Part shown: one piece after another, positions 16,702 through 23,989 of the stretch
Layout: every line of letters begins with the position of its first letter
Numbering within the stretch: position 1 is the first letter of the stretch
Assembly: GCF_900176885.1 (NCBI RefSeq)
Contig: NZ_LT839648.1
Coordinates: 3,190,499-3,237,232, forward strand
Direction: 5' to 3'
DNA length: 46,734 bases
Source of the DNA: Oceanobacillus senegalensis
GTDB taxonomy: Bacteria; Bacillota; Bacilli; Bacillales; Amphibacillaceae
Position numbers and translations under genes: made by a program
The notes under the pieces: model-generated
The model's input: only the letters and a program-made list of their open reading frames with translations
Told to the model about the DNA's origin: nothing
Databases searched by the model: none

Positions 16702-17208
16702 ATGAGTAAAACTAGACTACTGACAACAATGGCCGTATTTATAGCCTTAGGAACGGTTACGGCTCAATTAATTTGGTTTCCAGCAGGTGTGTCTCGGGCA
16801 TACCCGGTACAGCATGCTGTCAATGTTTTAGCAGGAGTTTTACTAGGACCTGGTCCCGCTGTCATAATTGCCTTTATGATAGGACTTCTACGTAATATGC
16901 TTGGGCTTGGTACCTTACTAGCATTCCCAGGTGGTATGATCGGTGCCTTTTTAGCAGGGTACTTCTATAAGAAGACACACAAAAGAGGACTAGCTGTCAT
17001 TGGTGAAGGCATAGGCAGCGGAGTTATTGGAGCTTTAATATCTGTACCATTTGCTCATCTTTTTATGGGAAGTGCTGTCGGAGCATTCGCATTCATGCCG
17101 GCATTTCTTGTCAGCAGTATACCAGGAGCTATTATTGGATGGTTTATTTTATCAAAAATAATAAAGCCCGGTAGTACCCCGTTTCCTATTAATCAAACAA
17201 CAAAATAA
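16702..17208 (+). CDS. thiW: ECF transporter substrate-binding protein ThiW
   Basis: A 168-residue hydrophobic S-component with about five membrane segments and the ThiW-type stretches GVSRAYPVQHAVNVLAGV and FPGGMIGAFLAGYFYKKTH. ThiW proteins take up the thiazole precursor of thiamin, working with the shared ECF ATPases and EcfT that are encoded elsewhere in Bacillaceae. AAAGGAGG precedes the ATG. It is under the TPP riboswitch just upstream and next to thiamin salvage genes, which supports the assignment. Confidence 0.9.
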   Translation: MSKTRLLTTMAVFIALGTVTAQLIWFPAGVSRAYPVQHAVNVLAGVLLGPGPAVIIAFMIGLLRNMLGLGTLLAFPGGMIGAFLAGYFYKKTHKRGLAVIGEGIGSGVIGALISVPFAHLFMGSAVGAFAFMPAFLVSSIPGAIIGWFILSKIIKPGSTPFPINQTTK

Positions 17209-17230
17209 TTATATAGAAAGTATACGAAAA

Positions 17231-17320
17231 CTGCTAGGGGCGCTAACAGGCTGTGATAAGGTACATACCTTTTTCTCTTTTAACCTCCTCTGGGTAATTC
17301 CAGCGAAGGAAAGTAATCGG
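17231..17320 (+). promoter_or_regulatory. Divergent TPP-riboswitch-like leader of the thiD operon
   Basis: The layout is that of a THI box: CTAGGGGCGCTAACAGGCTG, a variable P3 stem AAGGTA/TACCTT, then CCTCCTCTGGGTAATTCCAG and CGAAGGAAAG. The invariant GCTGAGA has become GCTGTGA and CCTGATCTGG has become CCTCCTCTGG, so key TPP-contact positions differ. It may be a weakened, altered or dead aptamer. No terminator follows. Instead, downstream pairing could act on the ribosome site at 17391-17398. Confidence 0.6.
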
Positions 17321-17402
17321 AAACGTATTTTATCTATCACCTATCAATCTGCTTAATCCCCTAGTAAGCTTCAAATGATAAATAAATTAAGGAGGCTTTT
17401 CC

Positions 17403-17510
17403 TTGTCATTTACTGAACAATTACGTAAAGAAAACGAAAATGCAGAGAATGCATCTCCATTAGAGAATACCTGTGAAAATTGGCCATCAAGAAGGATGGT
17501 GACAAAATAA
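17403..17510 (+). pseudogene. tenA-like remnant ORF (35 codons)
   Basis: A TTG-initiated reading frame of 35 codons behind a strong AAGGAGG ribosome site. It begins MSFTEQLRKENE, like the start of TenA thiaminase II, and ends CENWPSRRMVTK, like the EKWP-type TenA C-terminus. The roughly 190 residues between, including the active site, are missing, so an internal in-frame deletion is the likely history. Its TAA overlaps the thiD ATG by one base, so it may still serve as a translated leader coupling ribosomes into thiD. The likeness to TenA is by eye over short segments. Confidence 0.5.
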
Positions 17511-18316
17511 TGAAACACATCCCTTGTTCCTTAACAATAGCTGGAACTGATCCGAGTGGTGGCGCTGGGATTCATGCAGATTTGAAAACATTCCAGGAGT
17601 TAAAAAGCTATGGTATGTCTGTAATTACATCCGTTGTTGCCCAAAACACAACAGGTGTACAAGCGATACACCATGTTCCAATTGAGATTATTGAAAAGCA
17701 ATTGAAATCGGTAATATCCGATATGCCAGTTCATGCATTGAAGACAGGAATGATTGCAAATATAGATATGATGGAAGTCATCGCATGGAATATTCCTAAA
17801 TTTCAAGCCCCTTTCGTGATGGACCCTGTGATGGTTGCAACAAGTGGGGACGCACTGATTGAAGAACAAGCTCGTGACTTTTTAAAAGAAAAATTATTAC
17901 CATTAACTACGGTAATAACACCAAATATACCAGAAGCCGAATTTCTAACCGGACAGAAGATTCAATCTGTAGATGATATGAAACAAGTTGCAAAGGCTAT
18001 CGTTCATGAATTAGGCGCAAATGCGGCACTTGTAAAAGGTGGCCACTTAGATGGAGAAGCGATTGATTTTCTTTATGATGGTTCTAGCTTATACCACTTT
18101 TCAGCTAAACGAATTCCAACGAAAAACACGCATGGAACAGGCTGTACGTATTCTGCAGCAATTACTGCCTTTTTAAGTCAAGGATTTTCTCTTTATGATG
18201 CAGTAGAAAAAGCAAAACATTTTGTAACTGCCGCTATTAAACAATCATTTTCAATTGGGGCTGGAAATGGACCAACCAATCACTGGGCTTTACGAGAGGA
18301 CGGAGTTAAACAATGA
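17510..18316 (+). CDS. thiD: Hydroxymethylpyrimidine (phosphate) kinase ThiD
   Basis: A 268-residue ribokinase-fold enzyme that phosphorylates HMP to HMP-phosphate and HMP-pyrophosphate for thiamin synthesis. It has TIAGTDPSGGAGIHADLKTF at the N-terminus, MDPVMVATSG in the middle, and the anion-hole/catalytic motif KNTHGTGCTYSAAI near residue 205. The ATG at 17510 matches the family N-terminus. A longer frame from 17480 has no support. Its stop overlaps the thiM start (ATGA). Confidence 0.95.
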   Translation: MKHIPCSLTIAGTDPSGGAGIHADLKTFQELKSYGMSVITSVVAQNTTGVQAIHHVPIEIIEKQLKSVISDMPVHALKTGMIANIDMMEVIAWNIPKFQAPFVMDPVMVATSGDALIEEQARDFLKEKLLPLTTVITPNIPEAEFLTGQKIQSVDDMKQVAKAIVHELGANAALVKGGHLDGEAIDFLYDGSSLYHFSAKRIPTKNTHGTGCTYSAAITAFLSQGFSLYDAVEKAKHFVTAAIKQSFSIGAGNGPTNHWALREDGVKQ

Positions 18317-19086
18317 ATGCAACCATTATAAAAGACGTTCGATTAAATACACCATTAATCCATCACTTAACCAATAATGTGGTCATTAATTTTACTGCAA
18401 ATGGATTATTATCCTTTGGTGCAGCACCCATTATGGCCAAAGCTGAGGAAGAAGCGAGCGACATGGCTTCTATCAGTGATGGGGTATTGATAAACATTGG
18501 TACCTTGACTTCCGATGACCTAAGAGCCATGATATCAGCTGGTAAGGCTGCGAATGAAAATGGGGTTCCAGTTGTGCTAGATCCTGTTGGGGTTGCCGCC
18601 ACTCCTTTTCGAACGAAAGCAATTAAACAAATTTTGGAGGAAGTTCACCCAACAGTAATTAAAGGAAATGCTGGTGAATTAGCCTTTCTTGTTGATATAC
18701 CTTGGCAAACAAAAGGTGTCGAATCAGTTGGCGAAGGTGACGTGGAGGAAATCGCTAAGAAGGTTGCGGAAACTTACCAGACAACGGCTGTTCTAACAGG
18801 AAAAACAGATATTATCAGTACCGTAGAAACGACCTTTACAAATAATACTGGGCATCCTTTATTAGCTAAAGTAACCGGGGCTGGTTGCTTATTAGGCTCT
18901 ACTATTACAGCATGCCTAACAACCAATGCAAAAGTTGAGGAACAAGCACTTACTGCAGTAGAATTCTATGGATTAGCAGCAGAGTTTGCAGCATCCCATA
19001 AGGAAGTTCGAGCTTCTGGAACTTTCCTTCCTCATTTTGTTGATGCATTATCCATGGAACCTGATAGCTTGAAAGGAGTAAAATAA
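18313..19086 (+). CDS. thiM: Hydroxyethylthiazole kinase ThiM
   Basis: A 257-residue ribokinase-superfamily enzyme that phosphorylates thiazole alcohol, a salvage step. Characteristic stretches are PLIHHLTNNVVINFTANGLL at the N-terminus, PVVLDPVGVAATPFR, VIKGNAGELAFL, and KVTGAGCLLGSTITACL with the catalytic region. It overlaps thiD by four bases and thiE by one (TAATG), so the three are translationally coupled. Thiazole would be supplied by ThiW. Confidence 0.95.
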   Translation: MNATIIKDVRLNTPLIHHLTNNVVINFTANGLLSFGAAPIMAKAEEEASDMASISDGVLINIGTLTSDDLRAMISAGKAANENGVPVVLDPVGVAATPFRTKAIKQILEEVHPTVIKGNAGELAFLVDIPWQTKGVESVGEGDVEEIAKKVAETYQTTAVLTGKTDIISTVETTFTNNTGHPLLAKVTGAGCLLGSTITACLTTNAKVEEQALTAVEFYGLAAEFAASHKEVRASGTFLPHFVDALSMEPDSLKGVK

Positions 19087-19700
19087 TGGGAGCAACATAC
19101 TTACGGAAGTACTTTATTATGGGAAGCCAAAACTGTGATCGAAATCCAGTGGAAATATTGGTAGAGGCAGCAAAAGCAGGTATAACAGCTTTTCAGTTTC
19201 GTGAAAAAGGAGAAGGATCTCTGACCGGAGAAGCAAAATTAGAGTTAGGAAAAGAACTGCGTGAAATCTGCAGACAATATCACATTCCTTTTATAATTAA
19301 TGACGATATTCATTTAGCTGAACCACTAGACGTAGATGGAATTCATGTAGGTCAAGACGATCAACCGATAGATGAATTACAGAAAATGTTTCCAGATAAA
19401 ATTATGGGTCTTTCCATTTCCAATGATGAAGAACTTGCAAACAGTCCCATTCATTTAGTGGATTACGTAGGTGCAGGTCCTATATTTTCAACCAAAACGA
19501 AAGAGGATGCAAAGAAAGCAGTTGGCCCAGAGTGGATTCAAAAGTTAAGAGATAAGCATCCGTGGCTACCTATTGTAGGTATTGGTGGTATTAACACTTC
19601 CAATTCTAAAGACGTTCTTAATGCAGGAGCTAATGGGATTTCCGTAATTTCCGTAATTACAAAATCAAGAAACATACAGGAGACTGTGAAAAATCTATAG
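19086..19700 (+). CDS. thiE: Thiamine-phosphate synthase ThiE
   Basis: A 204-residue TIM-barrel enzyme that joins HMP-pyrophosphate and thiazole phosphate to thiamin phosphate. Motifs: FQFREKGEGSL near residue 38 (substrate pyrophosphate contact), INDDIHLAEPLDVDGIHVGQ, YVGAGPIFSTKTKEDAK and IVGIGGINTSN near the C-terminus. It is the last gene of the salvage operon and ends just before a terminator. Confidence 0.95.
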   Translation: MGATYLRKYFIMGSQNCDRNPVEILVEAAKAGITAFQFREKGEGSLTGEAKLELGKELREICRQYHIPFIINDDIHLAEPLDVDGIHVGQDDQPIDELQKMFPDKIMGLSISNDEELANSPIHLVDYVGAGPIFSTKTKEDAKKAVGPEWIQKLRDKHPWLPIVGIGGINTSNSKDVLNAGANGISVISVITKSRNIQETVKNL

Positions 19701-19711
19701 TTTATAAATCA

Positions 19712-19750
19712 ATGGGCAGGTTACCATTGGCTTGCCCATGCTATTTTTTA
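19712..19750 (+). terminator. Terminator of the thiDME operon
   Basis: Nine-bp stem ATGGGCAGG (19712-19720) with CTTGCCCAT (19731-19739), one G-T pair, followed by GCTATTTTTT. Confidence 0.85.
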
Positions 19751-20159
19751 GCAAACGGAAATATCCTTATATATCCTATAATGATCCATATTACTATTAC
19801 CCATCCAGATCTATCTTCATTTACAGAGGGTGTTCTTTTTCTATATAGACATTTCTTTTTTTATCAGCATTACTCTCAACTTCATCTTTCCACTGCCAAC
19901 TAAAAACAACAAAATCTAAAGTGAATCTTCCATCAGTGGGGTTTTCTTTTATCCACAGTTTATACCACAAGGGCATGACACAAGGCCCTCCTCCACCTAA
20001 AAGGATTCGTCTTTCCTCTTTTTTAGTTGGGGTATTACTGTCCCTTAACCTGAGATGAAAAAAAGGTGTTAATAAATATCTCTCATTCGCAACTGGTAAA
20101 ATCCCCTATAGTCATTAGCCCAATCTTGCTCATATCATTCTCCAACTAGACTTATTCCC
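19751..20159. other. Intergenic region carrying a repeat element, no gene seen
   Basis: Read on the minus strand it holds GGTTAAGGGACAGTAATACC (start near 20053), TCATGCCCTTGTGG in the middle and CCCCACTGATGGAAGATTCA (ending near 19919). These are modules of the dispersed repeat also seen at 5743, 8488, 16211 and 33430. A short stem AGGGC/GCCCT lies in the middle. I see no convincing coding sequence. Confidence 0.55.
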
Positions 20160-20168
20160 CATATAGTA
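20160..20168 (+). promoter_or_regulatory. Possible sigma-K -10 element
   Basis: CATATAGTA fits the known sigma-K -10 pattern CATAnnnTA and lies 33 bases before the ATG of the Gly/Pro-rich gene. No well-spaced AC-type -35 is certain, so this is only suggestive of late mother-cell expression. Confidence 0.3.
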
Positions 20169-20201
20169 AAGAGAGCATATTTTTAAGGGGGAAGAAAGCT
20201 A

Positions 20202-20726
20202 ATGAATCAATATTTTCCACATCAACAACAACCTTTCAATCAACCTTATTACCAGGAAGATGAGACACAATTTAATCAACCTTACTACCAGGAAGATGAA
20301 AGGCAATTTAATCTTCCATGGTATTTATTTAATCAAGTCTTTCCTGGTGGAGGACCGGGAGGAGGATTCCCTGGTTTTCCAGGTGGTGGACCAGGCGGAG
20401 GGTTCCCTGGCGGCGGACCAGGTGGTGGACCAGGTGGAGGGTTCCCTGGTGGAGGACCAGGTGGTGGGCAACAATCAGGACCACCAACATCTCCACCGCC
20501 TAATTTTACTCCTCAACAATCACAATTCCAGACATTTGCAGTAGACCCGGGCGGAATACGAGGTTGCCTATTTCGATTCACCTATGTTTGGCTAAGAAGA
20601 GATTCCTTCTGGTATTTCCCTACCTTTGTAGGAAGAAATTCTATCGCTGGTTGGAGATGGAATGGCTGGAGATGGGTATACTTTGGTATAGACCTTAATC
20701 GAATTCAATCCTTCCAATGCTTCTAA
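20202..20726 (+). CDS. Gly/Pro-repeat protein with C-terminal aromatic domain, probable spore surface protein
   Basis: A 174-residue protein in three parts. Residues 1-46 hold a near-duplicated unit (FNQPYYQEDETQ then FNQPYYQEDERQ). Residues 47-92 are a collagen-like low-complexity tract of PGGGPGGGFPGG units without charged residues. The last 60 residues form a compact Trp/Phe/Tyr-rich domain with two cysteines (GGIRGCLFRFTYVWLRRD, later WRWNGWRWVYFG). There is no signal peptide. The layout resembles coat or exosporium proteins, but I do not recognise a named family. AAGGGGGAA precedes the ATG. Confidence 0.75.
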   Translation: MNQYFPHQQQPFNQPYYQEDETQFNQPYYQEDERQFNLPWYLFNQVFPGGGPGGGFPGFPGGGPGGGFPGGGPGGGPGGGFPGGGPGGGQQSGPPTSPPPNFTPQQSQFQTFAVDPGGIRGCLFRFTYVWLRRDSFWYFPTFVGRNSIAGWRWNGWRWVYFGIDLNRIQSFQCF

Positions 20727-20804
20727 TTAATTAAAAGGTCATAGGAAAGCCGCACAGTCTCCCTCCCTCTACAAACATACAATTTAGTAGAAGGAGGGGA
20801 AAAT

Positions 20805-21005
20805 TTGAATCACTTAATATTTCTATATTTAACAGCTATTTTAGCTGGATTCGCGCTAATTGGGTTAACCATTTTGGTTACAACCGGATTTGTGGCCTCC
20901 ATTGCGACTATTTTAATTGCTGTTGGAACTACTGCAATCATCGTCTTTTCATTAGCCCTATTGTATTTAGCAGTTCGAGCACTTTTTAACAAACATTTTA
21001 AATAG
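20805..21005 (+). CDS. Small membrane protein, two transmembrane segments
   Basis: A 66-residue very hydrophobic protein with two predicted helices (about residues 4-28 and 33-57) and a short basic tail NKHFK. TTG start at 20805, eight bases after AAGGAGGGG. The family is not recognised. It shares a terminator with the convergent BCCT gene. Confidence 0.7.
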   Translation: MNHLIFLYLTAILAGFALIGLTILVTTGFVASIATILIAVGTTAIIVFSLALLYLAVRALFNKHFK

Positions 21006-21034
21006 AAATTCCTTCTATGTTTATGTAACAAGCA

Positions 21035-21066
21035 AAAAGCCTTCATCTATTTCAATGAAGGCTTTT
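21035..21066. terminator. Bidirectional terminator
   Basis: Perfect 12-bp stem AAAAGCCTTCAT with ATGAAGGCTTTT, eight-base loop. A/T runs on both sides allow it to end both the small membrane gene and the convergent BCCT gene. Confidence 0.88.
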
Positions 21067-21074
21067 ACTACTAA

Positions 21075-22622
21075 TTATTTATCCACTTTTTTTCTCATTT
21101 CTCTTTGCCAAATAAGCCCTTGATCAAGTGCCATCTTCCTTGCAATTCTTGGCGCATTCCATAATGGCGGTAGTAGCAACAATGATACCGGTACGGCAGT
21201 GATAACAATGGAATTTTGGATAGAAGAAATGCTATTTTCTCCTATTGTAAGAATCATCACTGTCGTTAAACCAAAAATGGCTGCCCAGAATACACGCAAC
21301 CATCTTACTGGATGATCATTACCAGATAGTGTTGCAGCTACGGTGTAAGACATGGTATCCGTTGTTGTTGCAACAAAGATAATGGATACCATTAAGAAGG
21401 CTAAACCAAATAAAGTACCCATTGGCAATTGATCGGTGATCGCCATAACCGCTGCTGGCATTCCACCCTCATTTAATGCATTCGAAATGGAACCAGGATT
21501 TTGCGTTTCAAAAAACACACCTGTTCCCCCTACAACTGAGAACCAAAAGTTATTTACTAATGGGGCTACAATGGACACAGCAATAACCAATTCTCTTATA
21601 GTTCGACCTCGTGAAATTCGACTAATAAATACTATTAGCATTGGTGCGTACCCGATAAACCATCCCCAGAAGAAGATGGTCCATCCTCCTAACCAAGCAT
21701 GATCCCCACGATATAAACTCATTTCAAAGAAATGCTGGATATGAAAACCTGTTCCTCCTACAAAGGAATCTATAATAAACAAGGTAGGTCCAATAACGAG
21801 GATTACTGCTGCTAAGAACACAGTAAATATCACATTATAATTACTTAAATGGTAAATTCCCCTATCTACTCCTGTTGCTGCAGAAATCCCAGCAATTCCA
21901 GCTAACGCAAGTACAACAATAATACTTACAGTTAATGTATTAGGAACATCAAATAAGTGATTTAACCCATATGATATCTGTAGTCCTAAGAAACCAAGTG
22001 GCCCTAATGTACCTGCAACCGTTGCAATAATGGAAAATATATCTGCTGCAGATCCAACCGCACTCTTATGATAAATTCTCTCACCGAAAATGGGATAAAG
22101 TAACCCTCTTGGGCGTAATGGTAATTTTTTCGTGTAATGCACATACATCATTACAATGGATGATAATGTACCTAGAATAGCCCAGGCTGTAAAACCCCAG
22201 TGTAAAAAGGATTGTGCGAAAGCTGCAGGAATATTATTAAATTCCCCTCCACCAAACAATGGCGGTGTGGACATGTAGTGATAAATTGGTTCAGATGCTG
22301 CCCAGAACACCCCTCCACTAGCCAATAACGTCACTAAAATCATGGATACCCAACCAAAAAAGCTGTACTTTGGTTTATCCATATTTCCTAACTTAACCTT
22401 TCCATATTTAGAGAAGGCCAGTACCAAACCAATAGCGAAATTTAATAATAGTAATACCTGCCAATAAGCACCGAACAATTCTGCTGATAAATCAAATAAT
22501 GTTGAAATGGTATTACCAACCATGTCACTATTTATAAAGGACAAAATAATAAATCCTATTAAAAATCCACCACTAATGATAAATACTGGCCAATCTAGCT
22601 TTACCTTTTTCTTTTGATCCAC
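21075..22622 (-). CDS. BCCT family transporter (betaine/choline/carnitine type)
   Basis: A 515-residue secondary transporter with twelve predicted membrane helices. The family signature is clear in helix 8 (GGWTIFFWGWFIGYAPML, then FISRISRGRT). Where BetP-like betaine carriers have W-W-x-x-W in this helix, this protein has W-F-I-G-Y, so the aromatic cage is kept but altered, and choline, carnitine or another quaternary amine is as likely as glycine betaine. Such carriers bring in compatible solutes during salt stress. The start is GTG at 22622, six bases after AGGAGG. The ribosome site is part of a hairpin in a long structured leader. Confidence 0.9.
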   Translation of the reverse strand: MDQKKKVKLDWPVFIISGGFLIGFIILSFINSDMVGNTISTLFDLSAELFGAYWQVLLLLNFAIGLVLAFSKYGKVKLGNMDKPKYSFFGWVSMILVTLLASGGVFWAASEPIYHYMSTPPLFGGGEFNNIPAAFAQSFLHWGFTAWAILGTLSSIVMMYVHYTKKLPLRPRGLLYPIFGERIYHKSAVGSAADIFSIIATVAGTLGPLGFLGLQISYGLNHLFDVPNTLTVSIIVVLALAGIAGISAATGVDRGIYHLSNYNVIFTVFLAAVILVIGPTLFIIDSFVGGTGFHIQHFFEMSLYRGDHAWLGGWTIFFWGWFIGYAPMLIVFISRISRGRTIRELVIAVSIVAPLVNNFWFSVVGGTGVFFETQNPGSISNALNEGGMPAAVMAITDQLPMGTLFGLAFLMVSIIFVATTTDTMSYTVAATLSGNDHPVRWLRVFWAAIFGLTTVMILTIGENSISSIQNSIVITAVPVSLLLLPPLWNAPRIARKMALDQGLIWQREMRKKVDK

Positions 22623-22752
22623 GTTTTTCCTCCTAATAATCTAGGAGCAAGCGTCTAAAACATCATAATACGATTTGCCAATTAAAGACCGTTGGATGGA
22701 AGTGGGAACTGCCCATCGACAAATCCACCAACTTGCTCTTTTTTAAAACACA
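22623..22752 (-). promoter_or_regulatory. Structured leader RNA with alternative SD-masking helices before BCCT gene
   Basis: About 130 nt separate the promoter from the GTG start. On the minus strand GAGCAAG (22732-22738 region, near the 5' end) is perfectly complementary to CTTGCTC (22645-22651). The last bases of that second arm also form CTCCTA (22642-22647), which pairs with TAGGAG (22630-22635), the ribosome site. The two helices share CTC and exclude each other. Between the outer arms are smaller nested stems (GTTGG with CCAAC, GGG with CCC). This is the layout of a translational on/off switch. I do not recognise a known riboswitch class. Confidence 0.5.
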
Positions 22753-22759
22753 TTTTCTC

Positions 22760-22788
22760 ATTATAGGCAAATTACGTATTTTCGTCAA
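22760..22788 (-). promoter_or_regulatory. Strong sigma-A promoter of the BCCT gene
   Basis: Minus-strand TTGACG (22783-22788), exactly 17 bases, and a perfect TATAAT (22760-22765). It places the transcript start near 22752, which gives a leader of about 130 nt. Confidence 0.88.
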
Positions 22789-22926
22789 TTACGAATTAAA
22801 CTGTCCCCTAAAATCCCCTGAAAAATGTTAGTGCTAAACCATCACATACCTTTCTTACAACTGATAGTAAATATAATTTTCAGAAATAGGTATCAAACAA
22901 AACGATATATATCGCATCGCTTTGTC

Positions 22927-23745
22927 TTAATCATTTATAATTTCCTCAACAGTGGACTCTACCTCATTACGGGTCATTTTTTCCTTCCCTAACTTTAATG
23001 TACCAAGTGTTCTTTTAGCTAGGGCTAACGGAATTTTACAAAATCGTAGAATCGTTTTCGTTTGAATAGATTCTATATATGTATCTGCCTTCTTTAAATT
23101 TTCCTCCGCATAAGAAAACAAATCAGCACGACTCCATCCATCTGGTAAAAATTCTACTCCTCTCTCCGCATCTTCATCCTGATTTCGCAACATATTTACA
23201 GCTTGTAAACCACGTCCATAACCAATTGCTAAATCACGGTCTGTTTTGGTTCCATCATACCATTCCCAAATATCAGAAAGCATTACACCTACTAGCCCAG
23301 CAACATAATAGGTATATTCATCTAAATCTTCTTTTGTTTTAATCACCCAGTTTTTTTCAACCCAGCTTGCCATTCCACCAGCCATTATGCTCGTTGATTC
23401 CTTTACTTTTCCAAGAATCTCATCCGGACAAACTAACAGCCAATCATGTAATCTAATAGTAACCTCAGGCAATTTACTCTTATAAGGCTCAATCAACTCC
23501 TGGTATGACTCTCTTTCAAATGTATCGTTTAACATATCACGAATGGAATGTAATAAATATATTTTCGATTCCGTATCAAGCTCTTCATGGTCTTCAATTT
23601 CATCAATTGCTCGCATACATAAATATGCGGAGCCTACAGTCATTTGAAGTGGCTTTTTTAATAAACTAATTGGAATGTAAAAAGTTCTACTAGTTTCCTT
23701 TAAAACTCTGTTTGCATCTTTTTTCAATGTCTTATCTATACCCAT
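22927..23745 (-). CDS. Squalene/phytoene synthase-fold protein, YisP-like
   Basis: A 272-residue all-helical trans-prenyl synthase-like protein. The first aspartate-rich motif is AIDEIEDHEELD (about residue 50). The second, where synthases have LRDVxED, reads LRNQDEDAERGVEFLP with Asn in place of the first Asp. B. subtilis YisP, about the same length, shows the same kind of change and acts as a farnesyl diphosphate phosphatase rather than a squalene synthase. That function is the best guess, with a possible role in membrane microdomains. The ATG at 23745 (MGIDKTLKK) fits the family start, although its AAGGAG lies 12 bases away. Confidence 0.8.
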   Translation of the reverse strand: MGIDKTLKKDANRVLKETSRTFYIPISLLKKPLQMTVGSAYLCMRAIDEIEDHEELDTESKIYLLHSIRDMLNDTFERESYQELIEPYKSKLPEVTIRLHDWLLVCPDEILGKVKESTSIMAGGMASWVEKNWVIKTKEDLDEYTYYVAGLVGVMLSDIWEWYDGTKTDRDLAIGYGRGLQAVNMLRNQDEDAERGVEFLPDGWSRADLFSYAEENLKKADTYIESIQTKTILRFCKIPLALAKRTLGTLKLGKEKMTRNEVESTVEEIIND

Positions 23746-23989
23746 TTGGTTGTCTTTCTCCTTCCATAAAGGTAATTTCAGTATAACAAACATCCCAATT
23801 AATTTCTTCTTTCTTCGATTTATCAATATAGTACATCCTTGTTTATTCCCTATAATAGAAAAAATAAACTTATTTATTCATAGAAAGTCACAAGAATATA
23901 GGAATGACATCTAAGATTGTTGGACTTGTAATTATAATTGAATAAGCATACCATAGAAAAGAATTCACATCTAAGAAAGGCGTTATTTC

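Noticed and set aside
19712..19903. 63-codon frame after thiE
   Set aside because: It begins in the terminator hairpin, has no ribosome site, and runs through repeat-rich intergenic sequence.
22860..22926. Palindrome CGATATATATCG after the YisP-like gene
   Set aside because: Could be a weak terminator, but the stem is short and AT-rich with an irregular extension.
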